A DNA stretch of 64,000 nucleotides, from positions 82,763,501 to 82,827,500 of the forward strand of contig CM070903.1 in NCBI GenBank assembly GCA_036417435.1, written 5' to 3'. The DNA comes from Inia geoffrensis (lineage: Eukaryota > Chordata > Mammalia > Artiodactyla > Iniidae). The notes under the pieces are model-generated. The model saw only the letters and a list, made by a program, of their open reading frames with translations, was not told where the DNA came from and searched no databases. This document shows, piece after piece, positions 1-11,995 of this stretch (positions are counted from its first letter, which is position 1; every line of letters begins with the position of its first letter). Position numbers and translations under genes: made by a program.

Positions 1-988
1 GAAAAAAATTAGCAAGATGGTGGACTTAGAACTAGCCATACCTAAACTTACATTAAATGTAAATTGATTAAATATTCTAATTAAATGACAGAGGTTGTCA
101 AACTAGATTTTTTTAAAAAGCAAGAACCAAATATATGCTGTCTAAGAGATTCACATTAAATAAATGACCCAGAGAGATTAAAAGTATAGATAGAAAGGAT
201 AGAAAAACATATACCATGCAAAGCCTAATCTTATTAAAATTTATGCAAATACTAATAGTCTTATGCTAACACATATTCTTATGAAAGCTGGGATGGCTAT
301 GTTAATATCAAACAACAGATTTCAGGACAGGGAGCTTACCAGAGATAGAAAGGTAAATTTTCTAATGATAAAAGGATCACTTCATCAAGAAGACATATAA
401 TCATAATGTGTGTGTAATTAATAACAGCTTCAACAAGTACACACAAAAAAAATCCAAAAGAAAAATAAAACCAAAAGAATCAAAAGAAAAAATAAAAATT
501 CATAATTATATTTGGAGATTTCAACACTCCTCTCTCAAAAACAGAACAAATACATAGAAAATCAGTAAGAGTAAGATTTGAACAGTAGTATCAACCAATT
601 CAATCTTTTGACATTTATAGAACAACGCATTGAACAACTGCAGAATATATGCTTTCCATGTGCACATGGAACATTCATCACGAATGAGCCACAGAATAAG
701 GCACAATAAATTCAAAAAGTAGAAATGATATAGACTATGTTCTCTGACTAGAATTTAACTAAAATAGAATGAAACAAAAAGAAGATCTCCAAGTATTTGG
801 AAATTAAACAACATGCTTAATTAACCATGGATCAAAGAAAAAATTACAAGGAAAACTTAGAAAATCTCAAGCTTAATGATGATACGTTATATCAAAATTT
901 GTGGGATTCAACTAAAGCAGTGGTTAGGAGGAAATTTAAAAATTAAATGATTTTTACTAAACAAGAAGATTTAAAATCAATAACTTAA
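1..988 (+). mobile_element. L1 fragment, 5' part of ORF2 (endonuclease region)
   Basis: The nucleotide sequence follows the mammalian L1 ORF2 endonuclease region: 'ttaaatgtaaattgatta', 'gctgggatggctatgttaatatc', 'ggagatttcaacactcctctctc' and 'caaaatttgtgggattcaactaaagcagt'. The reading frame is broken by many stops and indels, so this is an old L1M-type copy. It is cut by the window start and ends at the SINE at 989. Confidence 0.85.
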
Positions 989-1122
989 GGGGACTTCCTT
1001 GGTGGTCCAGTGCCTAAGCCTGCGTGCTCCCAATGCAGGGGGCCTGGGTTCAATCCCTGGTCAGGAAACTAGATCCCACATGCCGCACTAAGAGTTTGCA
1101 TGCTGCAACTAAAGATCCCACA
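989..1122 (+). repeat. CHR-type SINE, short form
   Basis: Head 'ggggacttccttggtggtccag', B-box-like 'gggttcaatccctgg' and 'gatcccacatgccgc'. It lies between L1 ORF2 sequence and an L1 3' end and has no clean A-tail. Confidence 0.8.
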
Positions 1123-1127
1123 CTTAT

Positions 1128-1375
1128 GGTAAACTTATGTTTACCACAGGGGAAACATGGTAGGGGAGGGATAAATTAAGAGTTTGGCATTAGCAGATAC
1201 AAACTACTATGTATAAAATACATAAACAACAAGGTCCTACTGCATAGCACAGGGAACTATATTCAGTATCATGTGATAAACCATAGTAAAAAAGAATAAC
1301 GGAATCACTTTGCTGTACACCATAAACTAACACAACATTGTAAATCAGCTATACTTCAATTAAAAAAATATAGAA
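1128..1375 (+). mobile_element. L1 3' end
   Basis: Typical artiodactyl/cetacean L1 3' UTR: 'gggagggataaatta', 'caacaaggtcctactg', 'agcacagggaactatatt', 'cactttgctgtacac' and 'aacattgtaaatcagctatac', then an A-rich tail. Confidence 0.88.
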
Positions 1376-1612
1376 TAGCAATGCTTTCAGAAGTGAACCA
1401 CGAGGCAGACCACTGCTTAGGAATAAAAGTGGTCCCTGGGTGGTGCATTTGAGGGATTGTTCCAAACAGTACTGCAAAAACTCTGAAATATAAACTTACA
1501 TTGCACCACAGAAGGTAGGTTCAAACTTGTAGGCTGAAATAACCAGGTGGATTGTCTGCTAAAATAAATAATAATAAAATAATAAAAATATAAATAAAAA
1601 ATAAAATTCTCC
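1376..1612. other. Intergenic, unassigned
   Basis: No gene or recognisable repeat, apart from an AT-only stretch (about 1,560-1,606) that became the SINE target. 1,767-1,850 is likewise unassigned. Confidence 0.5.
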
Positions 1613-1754
1613 AGGGACTTCCCTGGCAGTCCAGTGGTTAAGACTCCGTGCTTCCACTGCAGGGGTTTGCCGGTTCCACGCCTGCTCAGGGAACTAAGAT
1701 CCCACATGCCATGTGGCGCAGCCAAAAAAATAAAAAATAAAAAAAAAATAAAAT
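1613..1754 (+). repeat. CHR-type SINE, short form
   Basis: Head 'gggacttccctggcagtccagtgg', ending in 'gcgcagccaaaa' and an A-rich tail. Flanked by the duplication 'aaaattctcca' (1,602-1,612 and 1,755-1,765). Confidence 0.9.
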
Positions 1755-1859
1755 AAAATTCTCCATAGGTTTTAAGTAAGTGACAGAGTCTCATAATATA
1801 GAAAATGTCTAGGATACAATCCAAGATTATTCAACATAGAAAAATCAGAAAAATCTCAA

Positions 1860-3290
1860 CAGTTCATCTGGGTAAAGACAACCAATGGAAGCCAACTCTG
1901 ACAGGACACAGATGTTATAGGTATCAGACAAATGGTTTTAAGCAACTATTTTAACCATGCTCCAAGAAGTAGGATGAACATCATTGAAAAAACAAAAAGA
2001 AAGGAAAGTCTCAGTAGAGAAATAGAATAAAAATGAACCCAATGGAAATTTTAGAACTGAAAAATACAATAACCAAAATTTTAAAAATTCATTAGATGGA
2101 TTCAGTCACAAAATGGAGATGACAGGGGAAAGAGTCAATGAACTTGAAAACTGATCAATAGTAGCTGTGCAATCTGAACCACAGAGAAACAAAACATTGC
2201 AGGGGGGGAGTGTGTGGAAAGGAATAGAGCCACAGGGAACCTATGGGAAAATACAAAAACATCTAACATTTGCCTCAATGGAATCTCAGAAGGATATTTG
2301 TGTTGCAAAAGTAAATTTGAGGAAAAAATGGCTGAAAGTTTCCCAAACTTGGTGAAAAGCATAAGTGTACAGATCAAGAAACTCTATCAACCTCAAAGGG
2401 TAAACTCAAAGAAACCCCTGCCCAGACACATTATAATCAAACTACTGAAAACGAAACACAGATTAAAAATCTTAAAAGCTATTAGAGAAAAACAGTGCAT
2501 TACATACAGGAGAATAATGATTGGAATAACTTCAGATTTCTTATCAGAAACCATGGAGGGGGACTTCCCTGGCGGCGCAGTGCCTGCCAATGCAGGGGAC
2601 ATGGGTTCAATCCCTGGTCTGGGAAGAGCCCACATGCCGCGGAGCAACTAAGCCCATGCGCCACAACTACTAAGCCTGTGCTCTAGAGCCTGCAAGCCAC
2701 AACTACTGAGCCCAAAGGCCACAACTACTGAAGCCTGCACGCCCAGAGCCTGTGCTCCACAACAAGAGAAGCCACCGCAATGAGAAGCCTGCACACTGCA
2801 ACAAAGAGTAGCCCCCACTGGCTGCAACTAGAGAAAGCCTGCGTGCAGCAATGAAGACCCAACGCAGCCAAAAATAAATAAATTAAATAAAATAAATTGA
2901 AAAAAAAAAAAAAAGAAACCATGGAGGTCAGAAGTCACTGAAACAAAGACTTTACTGTGCTGAAAGAAAAGAACTATCAACCTAAATTTCTATATCCAGT
3001 GGAAATACCCTTCAGGAATAAAGGTGAAATTCATTGGTGAAAGAAAAATAAAATCTGTTGCCATCAGATTTTCTCTAAAAGCAATGCTAGAGGAAGTTCT
3101 CCAGGCGTAAGGAAGATAATACCAGATGGAAATCTGAAATTTCAGGAATGGAGAAAGAATGATAGAAATGTAAGTCTGGATAAATATGGTAGACTATTTT
3201 CTCCCCCTAACTTTGTTAAAGTATGTATGATAGTTGGAAGAAAAAATTATAATACTGTTGTATGGGTACATATGTACATATTAAGCAAAA
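1860..3290 (+). mobile_element. L1M fragment, ORF1 and following spacer, split by a SINE
   Basis: Matches old L1 ORF1: 'ggctgaaagtttcccaaacttgg', 'agacacattataatcaaactact', 'gaaaagaactatcaacctaaatttctatatcc' and 'gctagaggaagttctccaggc'. The matches continue after the SINE at 2,560-2,913. Frames are broken; the open frames at 2,167-2,651 are partly L1 and partly SINE and are not genes. Confidence 0.8.
2560..2913 (+). repeat. CHR-type SINE, long form
   Basis: Full-length long form with head 'ggacttccctggcggcgcagtg', the repeated 'ccacaactactgagcc' body, 'acccaacgcagccaaaaataaa' and a poly(A) tail. Exact target duplication 'agaaaccatggagg' at 2,546-2,559 and 2,914-2,927. Inserted into L1M ORF1 sequence. 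Confidence 0.95.
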
Positions 3291-3324
3291 AAATACAAAC
3301 TGATAAAGATCACTACGTAGTATT

Positions 3325-3430
3325 ACCCCTGTTTACAGTGAGGAAACTGAGATTCAAGGACACATAGGTAAAACTCATGAAAGTAGATATTTGAACTGAG
3401 CTCTATCTGATACCATAATCTTTGCTCTTA
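3325..3430 (-). repeat. MIR
   Basis: 'gaggaaactgagattcaaggacacataggtaaaactca' reads as the reverse complement of the MIR core. Old and diverged. Confidence 0.7.
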
Positions 3431-3930
3431 AAAATCAGCTGGAAATAAGCAGGGCTTAGCGGGGAGGGGCTCACCTGAGGGAGCACGTGGCTGGTGCATG
3501 ACGAGTCATCTGTACAAGCCACTATATCCAGGAGGGTGAGCTAACTGGAACTGTGGGTCCGTCAGACACAAGGGTCCTAAGTTGTGTTGGGGTGTAGAAG
3601 CAGGAGTCTTGGCAATGGGACTGATGCTCCGAGTAGGGGCTAGCAGCACCATGGTTATGGGAGGTTCACTGAGTTGGAACCAAACTCAAGACAGTAGTTA
3701 GAGGCGTGCAGAACAGAGTCAGACCTGTGGGCAGGAGCTAGTAAGAACAATGAAGAGGTCAATGGCCCAGCCATGCCCACTGGACTCCAGCCCAAGGCTT
3801 CTACCCCAATAGGAGCACAAATAAGGACACCGATGCCCAGGATACAATTTAAGATCTGTCCCAGAGGGTAAATTGCACTTCATATTTTGATAAGCTATCA
3901 ATATTAAGACATTAAAAATGCTCACACCCT
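3431..3930. other. Intergenic, no recognised feature
   Basis: Moderately GC-rich unique-looking sequence. The 90-codon minus-strand frame at 3,719-3,991 has no recognisable domain. Confidence 0.5.
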
Positions 3931-4400
3931 TTATGCGATCATTTCCGCCTTGGGAGTCAATCTCCAAAACAAACTGATCTGCCTTTACCAAAACAGGTTT
4001 TTATTACAAATTTATAATAGCAAAAAGTAACAACAAGGTCCTACTGTCTAGCACAGGGAACTATATTCAATATCCTGTGATAAACCATAATGGAAAAGAA
4101 TACGAAAAACATGTATATATATATGTATAACTGAGTCACTTTGCTGTACAGCAGTAATTAACACAACATTGTAATTCAACTATACTTCAATAAAAAAGAA
4201 ATTTAAAAAAACAATAGCAAAAAGTTGGAGACAATGGAAATATCCAATAACAGAGGAATGAGTTAAACAAATTCTAGGACATTCATGATGGATGATTATG
4301 CAGCCATTCAAAAGGAATTTTTTGAAGAATGTTGGAAATGTTTATAATATAATGTTAAGTGAAAACTTCAGGATATCAAGTCATAAATAGAATATGCCCG
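3931..4400 (+). mobile_element. Old L1M 3' fragment split by a younger L1 3' end
   Basis: 'gcaaaaagttggagacaatggaaatatcc', 'atgcagccattcaaaagg' and 'aatgttaagtgaaaac' follow the 3' end of old L1 ORF2/3' UTR. The piece before 4,016 continues after 4,225 and is interrupted by the insertion at 4,029-4,212. Confidence 0.65.
4029..4212 (+). mobile_element. 5'-truncated L1 3' end with target duplication
   Basis: A 184-bp L1 3' terminus ('caacaaggtcctactg' to 'actatacttcaataaaa' plus A-tail) flanked by the exact 13-bp duplication 'aatagcaaaaagt' at 4,016-4,028 and 4,213-4,225. Confidence 0.92.
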
Positions 4401-4481
4401 AGGTTTCTGCAACTGATTGTGGTTTTGCCAAAATTTTATAGTCCTGACCACCTAGAACCAACTTCCAAGAGGAGAGATATC

Positions 4482-4620
4482 GGGACTTCTCTGGCAGTCC
4501 AGTGGTTAGGACTCTGCGCTCCCACTGCAGGGGCAAGGGTTCAATCCCTGGTCTGGGAACTAAAATATCCCATGCCGTGTGGTGCAGGCAAAAAATAAAA
4601 ATAAAAAATAAAAAAAATAA
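4482..4620 (+). repeat. CHR-type SINE, short form
   Basis: Head 'gggacttctctggcagtccagtgg', A-rich tail. Flanking duplication 'caagaggagagatat' / 'caagaggaaagatat' with one mismatch (ends 4,480; right copy about 4,622-4,636). Confidence 0.9.
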
Positions 4621-4636
4621 ACAAGAGGAAAGATAT

Positions 4637-5590
4637 CTAAGATTCATTACAGTGTTTTAGGAACTAAAACAAACAAACAAAATCAATTCACTTCCACCTG
4701 GATCTTTGCCCACAAGAGCCCAAACAAGCTTCCTTAAGAGAAATTGATACTTTGAACACTGATGTTTATCCTGAATAAAAGGGTCCCAGCCTGGGCACCT
4801 CACTCACGTGTTTCTTCTCAGGTTTAGCTGAAGTCAACTTGCCCCAAGAGGACTTACTATCAAGGCAGCCTCACAGATGTGGAAAGGCAATATTAGGGAG
4901 CCCCGTACCGTCTGGCCTGGAGAGTGGATATTGTTGCCCAGAGCAGATGGGATAAACTTGGAGGTTTCAGCTTGACAGCCTAAGTGGGACCTCTTTTTTA
5001 AGACATTTGCTTCCACACCCTCCACACATCAGTCAGCAAATATCATTAGTACTGCCATCCTCAGAGATCTATGTATGTTAGGGTGCTGGGCAGCAAATCC
5101 TGCTCAGGAATTTTATAGCCATCCTTCTTCAGCTGTGGCCTTCAGGACAACCAAGAAAGTGCAACAGGCAGACATGTAGATGGAGGTGCATCTGCTAAAG
5201 TCCAGAGCTGCCTGGTGCCTGCTCCTAAGGTGCCAAAAGCAGGTAGCCTGTTCCAGTGGAACAGTTGGCTGTGGTCTTCTCAGGTAAGCTCACCCTTATG
5301 CTGGGTTCTGCAATGGCATTACGCAAGTAGACACTTCAGACCATCCAAACCCTAATTGTGGACATGGTGACATACGTTGGACACACATTCAAACAACACT
5401 TTCTAAAAAAACAAGAATCGCAGCACTCGCCAGCACCTGAAAGTTCACTCACTCTACCTGCTCCAATCCCACACACCTTCCTAATACAAAATCATGATAG
5501 ACTCCATCAGTTCCATCTTCTTCCCATTGCCACAGCTCAACTTAGTCTAGAATGGCAGTTCTAATAGTATTTGCTGCCTAGAATGTTTTA
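4637..5590. other. Intergenic, no recognised feature
   Basis: Unique-looking sequence. Small frames at 4,834-5,025 (minus) and 5,358-5,564 (plus) show no known domain, start context or splice structure. Confidence 0.5.
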
Positions 5591-5594
5591 CTGC

Positions 5595-6440
5595 TATAGA
5601 TTTCTTTAAATTTTTTAAAATTGGGGTATAAAATACTACCTACAATAGTGTACAAAAGTACACTTATCTTCAGTGTGTACACTTCAGTGAATTTGTGCCT
5701 ATCTATACACTCATGTGACTCCCACCCAGATCAATGTAGAACATTTATAGCACTCCAGAAGACTCTTCTATACTTTCTAGTCAACACAGATGTTGCCACT
5801 CCTCTGACTCTCATCACTATAGTCTTCCTGTTTTGTGTGCCAGATTTGGCTTCTTCTGCTCAATTTATTGGTGAGATTCAGCTATGTTGCTGCATGTGCA
5901 GTAGTTCATTCTTTTTTGTTACTGTGTAGTATTCCATTTTGTGTATATGCTACAATTTATTTGCCCATTCATCTTCTGATGAATATGTGGGCTGTTACCA
6001 GTTTGAAGCTACTATGAATGAGAATCCTATGAAGATTCTTGAATACGAATATACTGCTTGGTGAACGTTTGTGCTTATTTCACTTGGAGCAAAATTACTG
6101 GGTTATAAGATATGCATGTATTTAGCTTTAGTAGATCTTGCAAAACAGTTTTCCAAAGTAGTTGAATCAATGTAAACTCTTACTAGCAATATATAAGAGT
6201 TCCAGTTGCTCCATATTTTCACCAACATTTGGTATTATGATGGGTGTATGGTGGTACACCATTGTGGTTTTAGTTTGTATTTCCCCTAATGCTGATTGGC
6301 CATTTGGATATCTTATGAGAGTGCCTATTTCAGTGTTTCATTCATTTTTAAACTGTGTTGTATTGCAGTTTTCTTATTGAGTTTTTTGGAGTCCTTTATA
6401 TATTCAGGCTATGAATCTATGTTAGATTCATATGAACCTA
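5595..6440 (-). mobile_element. L1M fragment, 3' UTR into ORF2 3' part
   Basis: Antisense old L1: 'ggggtataaaatactacctacaat', 'gtattccattttgtgtatatgc', 'gcccattcatcttctgatgaa', 'acaccattgtggttttagtttgtatttcc' and 'gatatcttatgagagtgcc'. Open frames here are antisense shadows of the L1. Confidence 0.8.
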
Positions 6441-7020
6441 TGTGCTATTGTCAAGTTGGTTAAACTAGGAATTATGATTCTTAGAATCCTCTTCCCTGTA
6501 TGGTCCCAAGTTAGAACTGTCCCAAAGAAGAAACTCCACAATATTTGGAAGATGGAGATGAATCAGCAGCCACTTATCAGTGATGAGACACAGGGATTAG
6601 GGACAGTGAAGGACATATGCAGGGGTCCTTGAAGGTGCCTGTTTGTCCTCACTCTTCTCTGTTCCATGAACAACTCATCTTCCCAAATGCTGCCCTGCTG
6701 ACCAACAATGGCCCCAGACCTATCACTGGATACTTAGCTGCAGACCCACAGATGTAGTAGCAACAATAGCTATACACAGAACTCTCCCCTCCACGGTCCC
6801 ATTTCAATGGCTGGACATGCTTGGCTTCTTGGGTTTCTTGACAAGCTCCAACTTGTCCACTTAAGCAAGTGTTTCAGGAAGATCAATCAGTGACTATTTC
6901 TCTGATCTTCCAACAGAGTTAGACCTCTTCCTACAAAGGAATTCTTGTTTCAGCTACAAAGAAGATAAGTTTATCTCCACAGCATTATATTTTTTTTCAA
7001 AAACTGCATATATCTGTTAA
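6441..7020. other. Intergenic, no recognised feature
   Basis: No repeat or gene recognised; 6,640-6,960 is less AT-rich than its surroundings. Confidence 0.45.
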
Positions 7021-7024
7021 AGAA

Positions 7025-7520
7025 AAGAATTTAAATTTAGGGAAGCAAAGGGAGAAAATAAAGAATCATTCTTAATCCCACCACTCAGAGTCACCCATAG
7101 TCAATATTTTGGTATATTTTCTCCTAGTCGCTTTACTGTGTATTTTGCATACATTTACATATACTGTGCATATTTTTTCCCTTTAAAAAATAAAACATGG
7201 GATCTATATATTTTGTAAACTCAAAGATACATTATTGAGTATTGATATTGCTAATTCTTTGTGCACATGTATTTCCTTAGAATAAGCTTTTTGACTTGGA
7301 ATTCCAGAACTAAAAGATAAGTACATTGTTAAGGCTTTTAATACTGACCTCCAAAAGAGACTATATCTGTATACATGTCCACCAGTGTCTGCTTTCCTTA
7401 ATCCTCACCAAAGACTTTAAAAATCTTTGCTAATTGGTTAGGGGACAAATGATAGCTCTTTTCTATTTTAAATTGCATTTTTTATTACTAGTGCTGTTAA
7501 ACATTTTTCATCTATACTTG
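7025..7520 (-). mobile_element. Very old L1-like fragment
   Basis: 'tttttgacttggaattcc', 'tgacctccaaaagagactatatc' and 'catttttcatctatacttgttagcc' resemble antisense L1M ORF2/3' sequence. Strongly diverged. Confidence 0.45.
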
Positions 7521-7589
7521 TTAGCCACAGGACCAGCAAGTTTTCATAGGAGGAGTACAAGACAATATCCCAGCTCTAAAAAGGAGGAC

Positions 7590-7735
7590 AGGTTTGAATG
7601 GAGGCCATGGCTACTTGACCTTGGGCATGTCATTTAAACTCTCTCAGTCTGTTAAAACACCTAAGTGTTGGGATTAAATGAGACCATGTATGTAAAGAAC
7701 ATTGCCTCATGCCCAGCAGATGGTAAGCCACCAAG
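7590..7735 (+). repeat. MIR
   Basis: 'cttgaccttgggcatgtcatttaaactctctcagtctg' and 'gattaaatgagaccatgtatgtaaag' follow the MIR core in sense orientation. Confidence 0.75.
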
Positions 7736-8050
7736 AAGTGGGAGGATTACCTTACAGTTATATAGTGGTTGGGTCAGGATTCAAACTGAGGACTGTCCTA
7801 CTTCAAAGTATGGAGTATGGGAAGCGGGGCGGGGCTGAGCATGCAAGTAGGGGCTGAGTTGTTGAAAGCTGTGAGGTAGGTAAGATGGAGATGGGGAACT
7901 AGAGTAACTGTGTCCTTTATAGGGGAAAGAAAACTCTAAAAGAGGCCACAGGCTATGGGCCAAGGTCAGAAGTTGGGCAGGAAAAGATCTGTTACCAAAG
8001 CCAGGATTATGGAGTAACACAGGCAGGCAGGACTGGCAAGAACAATTTAA
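7736..8050. other. Intergenic, no recognised feature
   Basis: Unique-looking, with a small GC patch 'agcggggcggggctgagc' near 7,825. No gene supported. Confidence 0.45.
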
Positions 8051-8850
8051 CACTCAACAATTCTATTCTTAGGTATATATCCAAAAGAATTAAAAATATG
8101 CATCATCATAAAATCTTATACACGAAAGTTCATAACAGCGTTATTCTTCATAGCTCCCAAAATCGAAACAATCCTGTCCATCAACTGAGGAATGGATAAA
8201 TAAAATGTGATATATCCATATGATGGAATATTGTTCATCAATAAAAAGGAATGAAGTACTGACACGTTATAATACATGGATGAGCCTTGAAAACATTATT
8301 CTAGGTGAAAGAAGTTGCACAAAAAACACCATACATTATATGGTTCCAAATTTACAAAATAGCCAAATCTGTAAAGACAGAAAGTAGATTTGCGGTTGCT
8401 TAGGGATGGAGGAGAATGGAAGAATTAGGAGTTATGGATAAAAGATGTGGGACTGGGACTTCCCTGGTGGCACAGTGGTTAAGAATCCGCCTGCCAATGC
8501 AGGGGACACGGGTTCGAGCCCTGGTCCAAGGAGATCCCACATGCCGCGGAGCAACTAAGCCCGTGCACCACAACTACTGAGCCTGTGCTCTAAAGCTTAT
8601 GAGCCACAACTACTGAGCCCATGTGCCACAACTACTGAAGCCCACACACCTAGAGCCCGTGCTCCGCAACAAGAGAGGCCCCTGCAATGAGAAGCCCCCG
8701 CAACGTGTGCAGCAACGAAGTCCCAGTGCAGCCAAAAATAAATAAATTAAAACAAAAAAATCCACCATATTAAAAAAAAAAAAAAAACGTGTGGGATTTC
8801 TTTCTGGGATAATGGAAATATTCTCAAATTGACTGTGTTTGGCTAAGACT
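8050..8850 (+). mobile_element. L1M 3' fragment split by a SINE
   Basis: 'ctattcttaggtatatatcc', 'atggaatattgttcatcaataaaaagg', 'acatggatgagccttgaaaac' and 'ttatggataaaagatgtggg', continuing after the SINE with 'gatttctttctgggataatgg'. Typical L1M ORF2 end and 3' UTR. Confidence 0.8.
8455..8786 (+). repeat. CHR-type SINE, long form
   Basis: Head 'gggacttccctggtggcacagtgg', long-form body slightly deleted near 8,700, poly(A). Flanking 'gatgtgggac' / 'cgtgtgggat' looks like a diverged duplication. Confidence 0.88.
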
Positions 8851-9032
8851 CTAGTTGCAACTAACCAAAACCCAACTCCAGTTAGCTTAACCAAGTGTAT
8901 GGGAGTTTATTATAACTCTACAGGGACGTCTCACATAACCCAGGGACATTTAGAAATAAGCCACAGTTTTGATCATTTACGGAAGTCTTATTCTGAATTT
9001 TCTCTTAAATTATTTTCAAAGAGGTTATTTTT

Positions 9033-9095
9033 TACCTTTTTAAAGAACTTTTATTGGAGTATAGCTGAGTTACAATGTTGTGTTAGTTTCAGGTG
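9033..9095 (-). mobile_element. L1 3' end, short antisense piece
   Basis: 'aacttttattggagtatagctgagttacaatgttgtgttag' is the reverse complement of the L1 3' terminus. 8,851-9,032 and 9,096-9,500 show no other feature besides a T-tract near 9,382. Confidence 0.75.
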
Positions 9096-9499
9096 TTATT
9101 TTTCATCTTTTGAGTTAGATTTGAACTTTGGAAATGACCAAAACTTCTCAGAGTCCAGTCTGAGCCAAGGTGAATGAATGGTGTAGGAGTTAACCTTCTG
9201 TTTAAAACAAGATAAAGGAATGACACTGGAGTTGATTTCTGGAGAGGCATGAAGAAGAGAATCCTCTCAGCCATGATGTCCTGGGAGTGAAGGTGTTGTC
9301 CTAACTTGGGTCTGGCCCATTTACAGTGGAACAGGAAAGACTAGAAAAGACAGGGCACACTTGATTGCCTAAAGGATTTCTTTTTTTTTTTTTTTTCCTT
9401 CTTTCAGTTATATATATTCAAAGCAATATAACATGATAGTCTCTACTTCTTTAAAAGGCAAAATGGATCATCTTGTAACACCAATCCTTCGCACACTTT

Positions 9500-9980
9500 T
9501 CCAAAAAAATTGAACTGGGGGGAACACTCCCAAACTTATCAGGCCAGAATTATCCTGATACCAAAGTCAGAGAAAGACCCTGCAAGAAAAAAATACAGAC
9601 CAAAGACCCTACGAGAAAAGAACTACAGACCTTAAGAGCATTAATCCTCAACAAAGTACTACCAAACTGAATCCAGCAGCATATTAAAAGGATTATACTT
9701 CACAACCAAGTGGTATTTATTCTTGGAATACAAGGATGGTTCAACATGTGAAATGGACCAATGTAATATACCACATTAATAGAGCGAAGGGAAAAACCCA
9801 TATGATCACCTTAATTGATGCAGAAAAAGCATTTGAGAAAATTCAACACAATGAATACTCAATGATAAAAACATTCAATGAGCTATGACTAGAAGGAAAT
9901 TACCTCAACATAATAAAAGCCATATATGAAAAATACAAAGCAGATGTCATACTCAATGGTGAAAAGCTGAAAACAAAATT
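9500..9980 (+). mobile_element. L1 ORF2 fragment, reverse transcriptase region
   Basis: Follows the L1 ORF2 reverse transcriptase: 'ttaatcctcaacaaagtactacc', 'attaatagagcgaagggaaaaaccca', 'ttaattgatgcagaaaaagcatttgag' and 'catactcaatggtgaaaagctg'. The frame is broken. An internal near-duplication 'cagaccaaagaccctac' / 'gaaagaccctgcaag' is present near 9,575-9,615. Confidence 0.85.
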
Positions 9981-10600
9981 ATTGTTGTTGTTTTACACGA
10001 CTAGGTTTTGGGTGATTTGTTATATAATAATATATAACCAAAACAGAGTGAATAAATTGAAGATTTACCCCAGGGCTTATTACAGCACATGACATGAGGT
10101 AGAAATCCAAGCTACTTCTTTCCCGCAGTGACTCCAATGTCTCAATCCTTGCAAATTTCTTAAGACAGATGATGTTGTCTCATTTATATTTTGTTTCAGC
10201 ATCAAATATAATGATTAATATATGAGGTATTAAAAATGCTTGTTGAATTGAATCTATATATTTACTTTGAAAATGTGCCACCTTCATTATACTGACCCTC
10301 CTCAAGCAAGATTTATCTCTTTCTATATTCATGCCTAAATTCATTTGTCCCATTAGAGTTTTGTTGTTTTATTTGAATAAATCTCTTTGATTCCAAATCA
10401 AGTCAATAAAAATTGTATTACTAATGTAAAAAGAAGATATTTATACTGTATTTCTACTATATGAAAATAGACCAGAGAAATATAGTGAATTTTTATCTAA
10501 TACTGTAAAATTTTCCTTCAATTTAAAATTTAAATACCTCTAGTAATTTAGGTTGACTTCCATAGTATTAAAAGGTATCATTAAGAAAATTAAAAAAAAA
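9981..10600. other. Intergenic, AT-rich, no recognised feature
   Basis: AT-rich sequence without a recognisable gene or repeat family. Confidence 0.45.
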
Positions 10601-10604
10601 TAAG

Positions 10605-11700
10605 CTATGGAATGGGAGAAAATATTTACATTTAGCTGATAAATGACTTGTGTCCAGAATATATAAAGAGCTCTTACATTTCAGTATAAAAAGACACTCA
10701 ATCTGAAAAATGGGCAGAAGACTTGAATAAACATTTCAAAAAAGGCAACTAAATTCCTAACAGGCAAATGAAAATATGTTCAACACAATTAGTTATTAGG
10801 GAAATGCAAATTAAAACCACAGTGAGATACCGCTTCACACCCACTAGAATGGCTATAATTACGAAGACAGACAGTAACAAGTGATAGTGAGGAAGTGGAA
10901 AAACTAGAACCCTCATACATTGCTGTCAGGAATGTAAAATGGTTACAGTCACTTTGGAAAACAGTTGAACAGTTTCTTAAAAACATAAATTTGCTTTACA
11001 ACTCAGCCATTCCACTCCAATGAATCTACCCAAAAGAAATGAAAACAGGGATTTCCCTGGTGGTCCAGTGGTTAGGACTTGGCGCTTTCACTGCCGTGGC
11101 CCTGGGTTCAATCCCTGGTCAGGGAACTAAGATCGTGCAAGCTGTGCAGCACGGCCAAAAAAAGAAAAAATAAATTAAATTAAACAGAGACAGTGTTTTA
11201 AAAAAAGAGAGAAAGAGAAATGAAAACATACGTCCACACACAAAAAAACATGTACGCAAATGATCACAGCAGCATTCTTCATACTAGCCAAAAGCTGGAA
11301 ACCACCTAAATGTTCATCACCTGATGACTGAATAAGCAAAATAATATATATCCATACAATCAAATACTATTTGGTAAAAAAGGAATGTAATTCTAATACA
11401 TGCTTCAACATGGACGAACCTCAAAAACACATTATGTTAAGCCGGATACAAACACTATATATAATATAACCCCATTTAAATGAAATGTCCAGAAAACACA
11501 CATTTATAGAAACAGATGGAAAACCAGTGGTAGCCTGAGGCTAGGGGTGGGAGGAGAGATTAACTGCAAATGGGCATGAGGTTGTTTTTTGGTGTAATGA
11601 AAATATTCTAAAACTGGAGTGTGGTGATAGTTGTACAATTCTATAAATTTATTAAAAACAAAAACAACAAAACAGATACCTAATTATATTAGGGTTTTAA
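10605..11700 (+). mobile_element. L1 ORF2 3' part and 3' UTR, split by a SINE
   Basis: 'gggagaaaatatttac', 'aaaatgggcagaagacttgaataaacatttc', 'gaaatgcaaattaaaaccacagtgagatacc', 'aactcagccattccac', then after the SINE 'gcagcattcttcatactagcc' and 'aatattctaaaactggagtgtggtgatag'. Frames are broken. Confidence 0.87.
11047..11215 (+). repeat. CHR-type SINE, short form, with an unusual 3' tail
   Basis: Head 'ggatttccctggtggtccagtgg', body to 'cacggccaaaa', then about 45 bp of A-rich but non-poly(A) sequence before the duplication 'agaaatgaaaaca' (about 11,034-11,046 and 11,216-11,228). Confidence 0.85.
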
Positions 11701-11784
11701 TCAAGAAAGGACGCTGAATTGTAATCAGTGCTAGCTAGCATGGCAGAAATCCCCATTTAGTCAGAGGATATGGCTTTTTAGAGA

Positions 11785-11995
11785 GAGAAGCAATTGTCCC
11801 CAGGGTCATCTATTCAGGAAATTCTGAGCCACCTTGTTAAAAAGGAATGTTCGACTATATATCTTATTGATGCCAACTGTGTCTTTGGAAGCAATTCTGG
11901 CTGTTAACTCCATTTATCCATTCAGCAAAAGTCATAGAATGCTTACTTATTTGCCAAGTATTATTTGTCAAGCTGGAGGGGGATAATAAAAAATG
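11785..11995 (-). repeat. L2 fragment
   Basis: 'ttatccattcagcaaaagtcatagaatgcttacttatttgccaagtatt' resembles the reverse complement of the L2 3' end. Diverged; 11,996-12,280 is unassigned. Confidence 0.5.
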
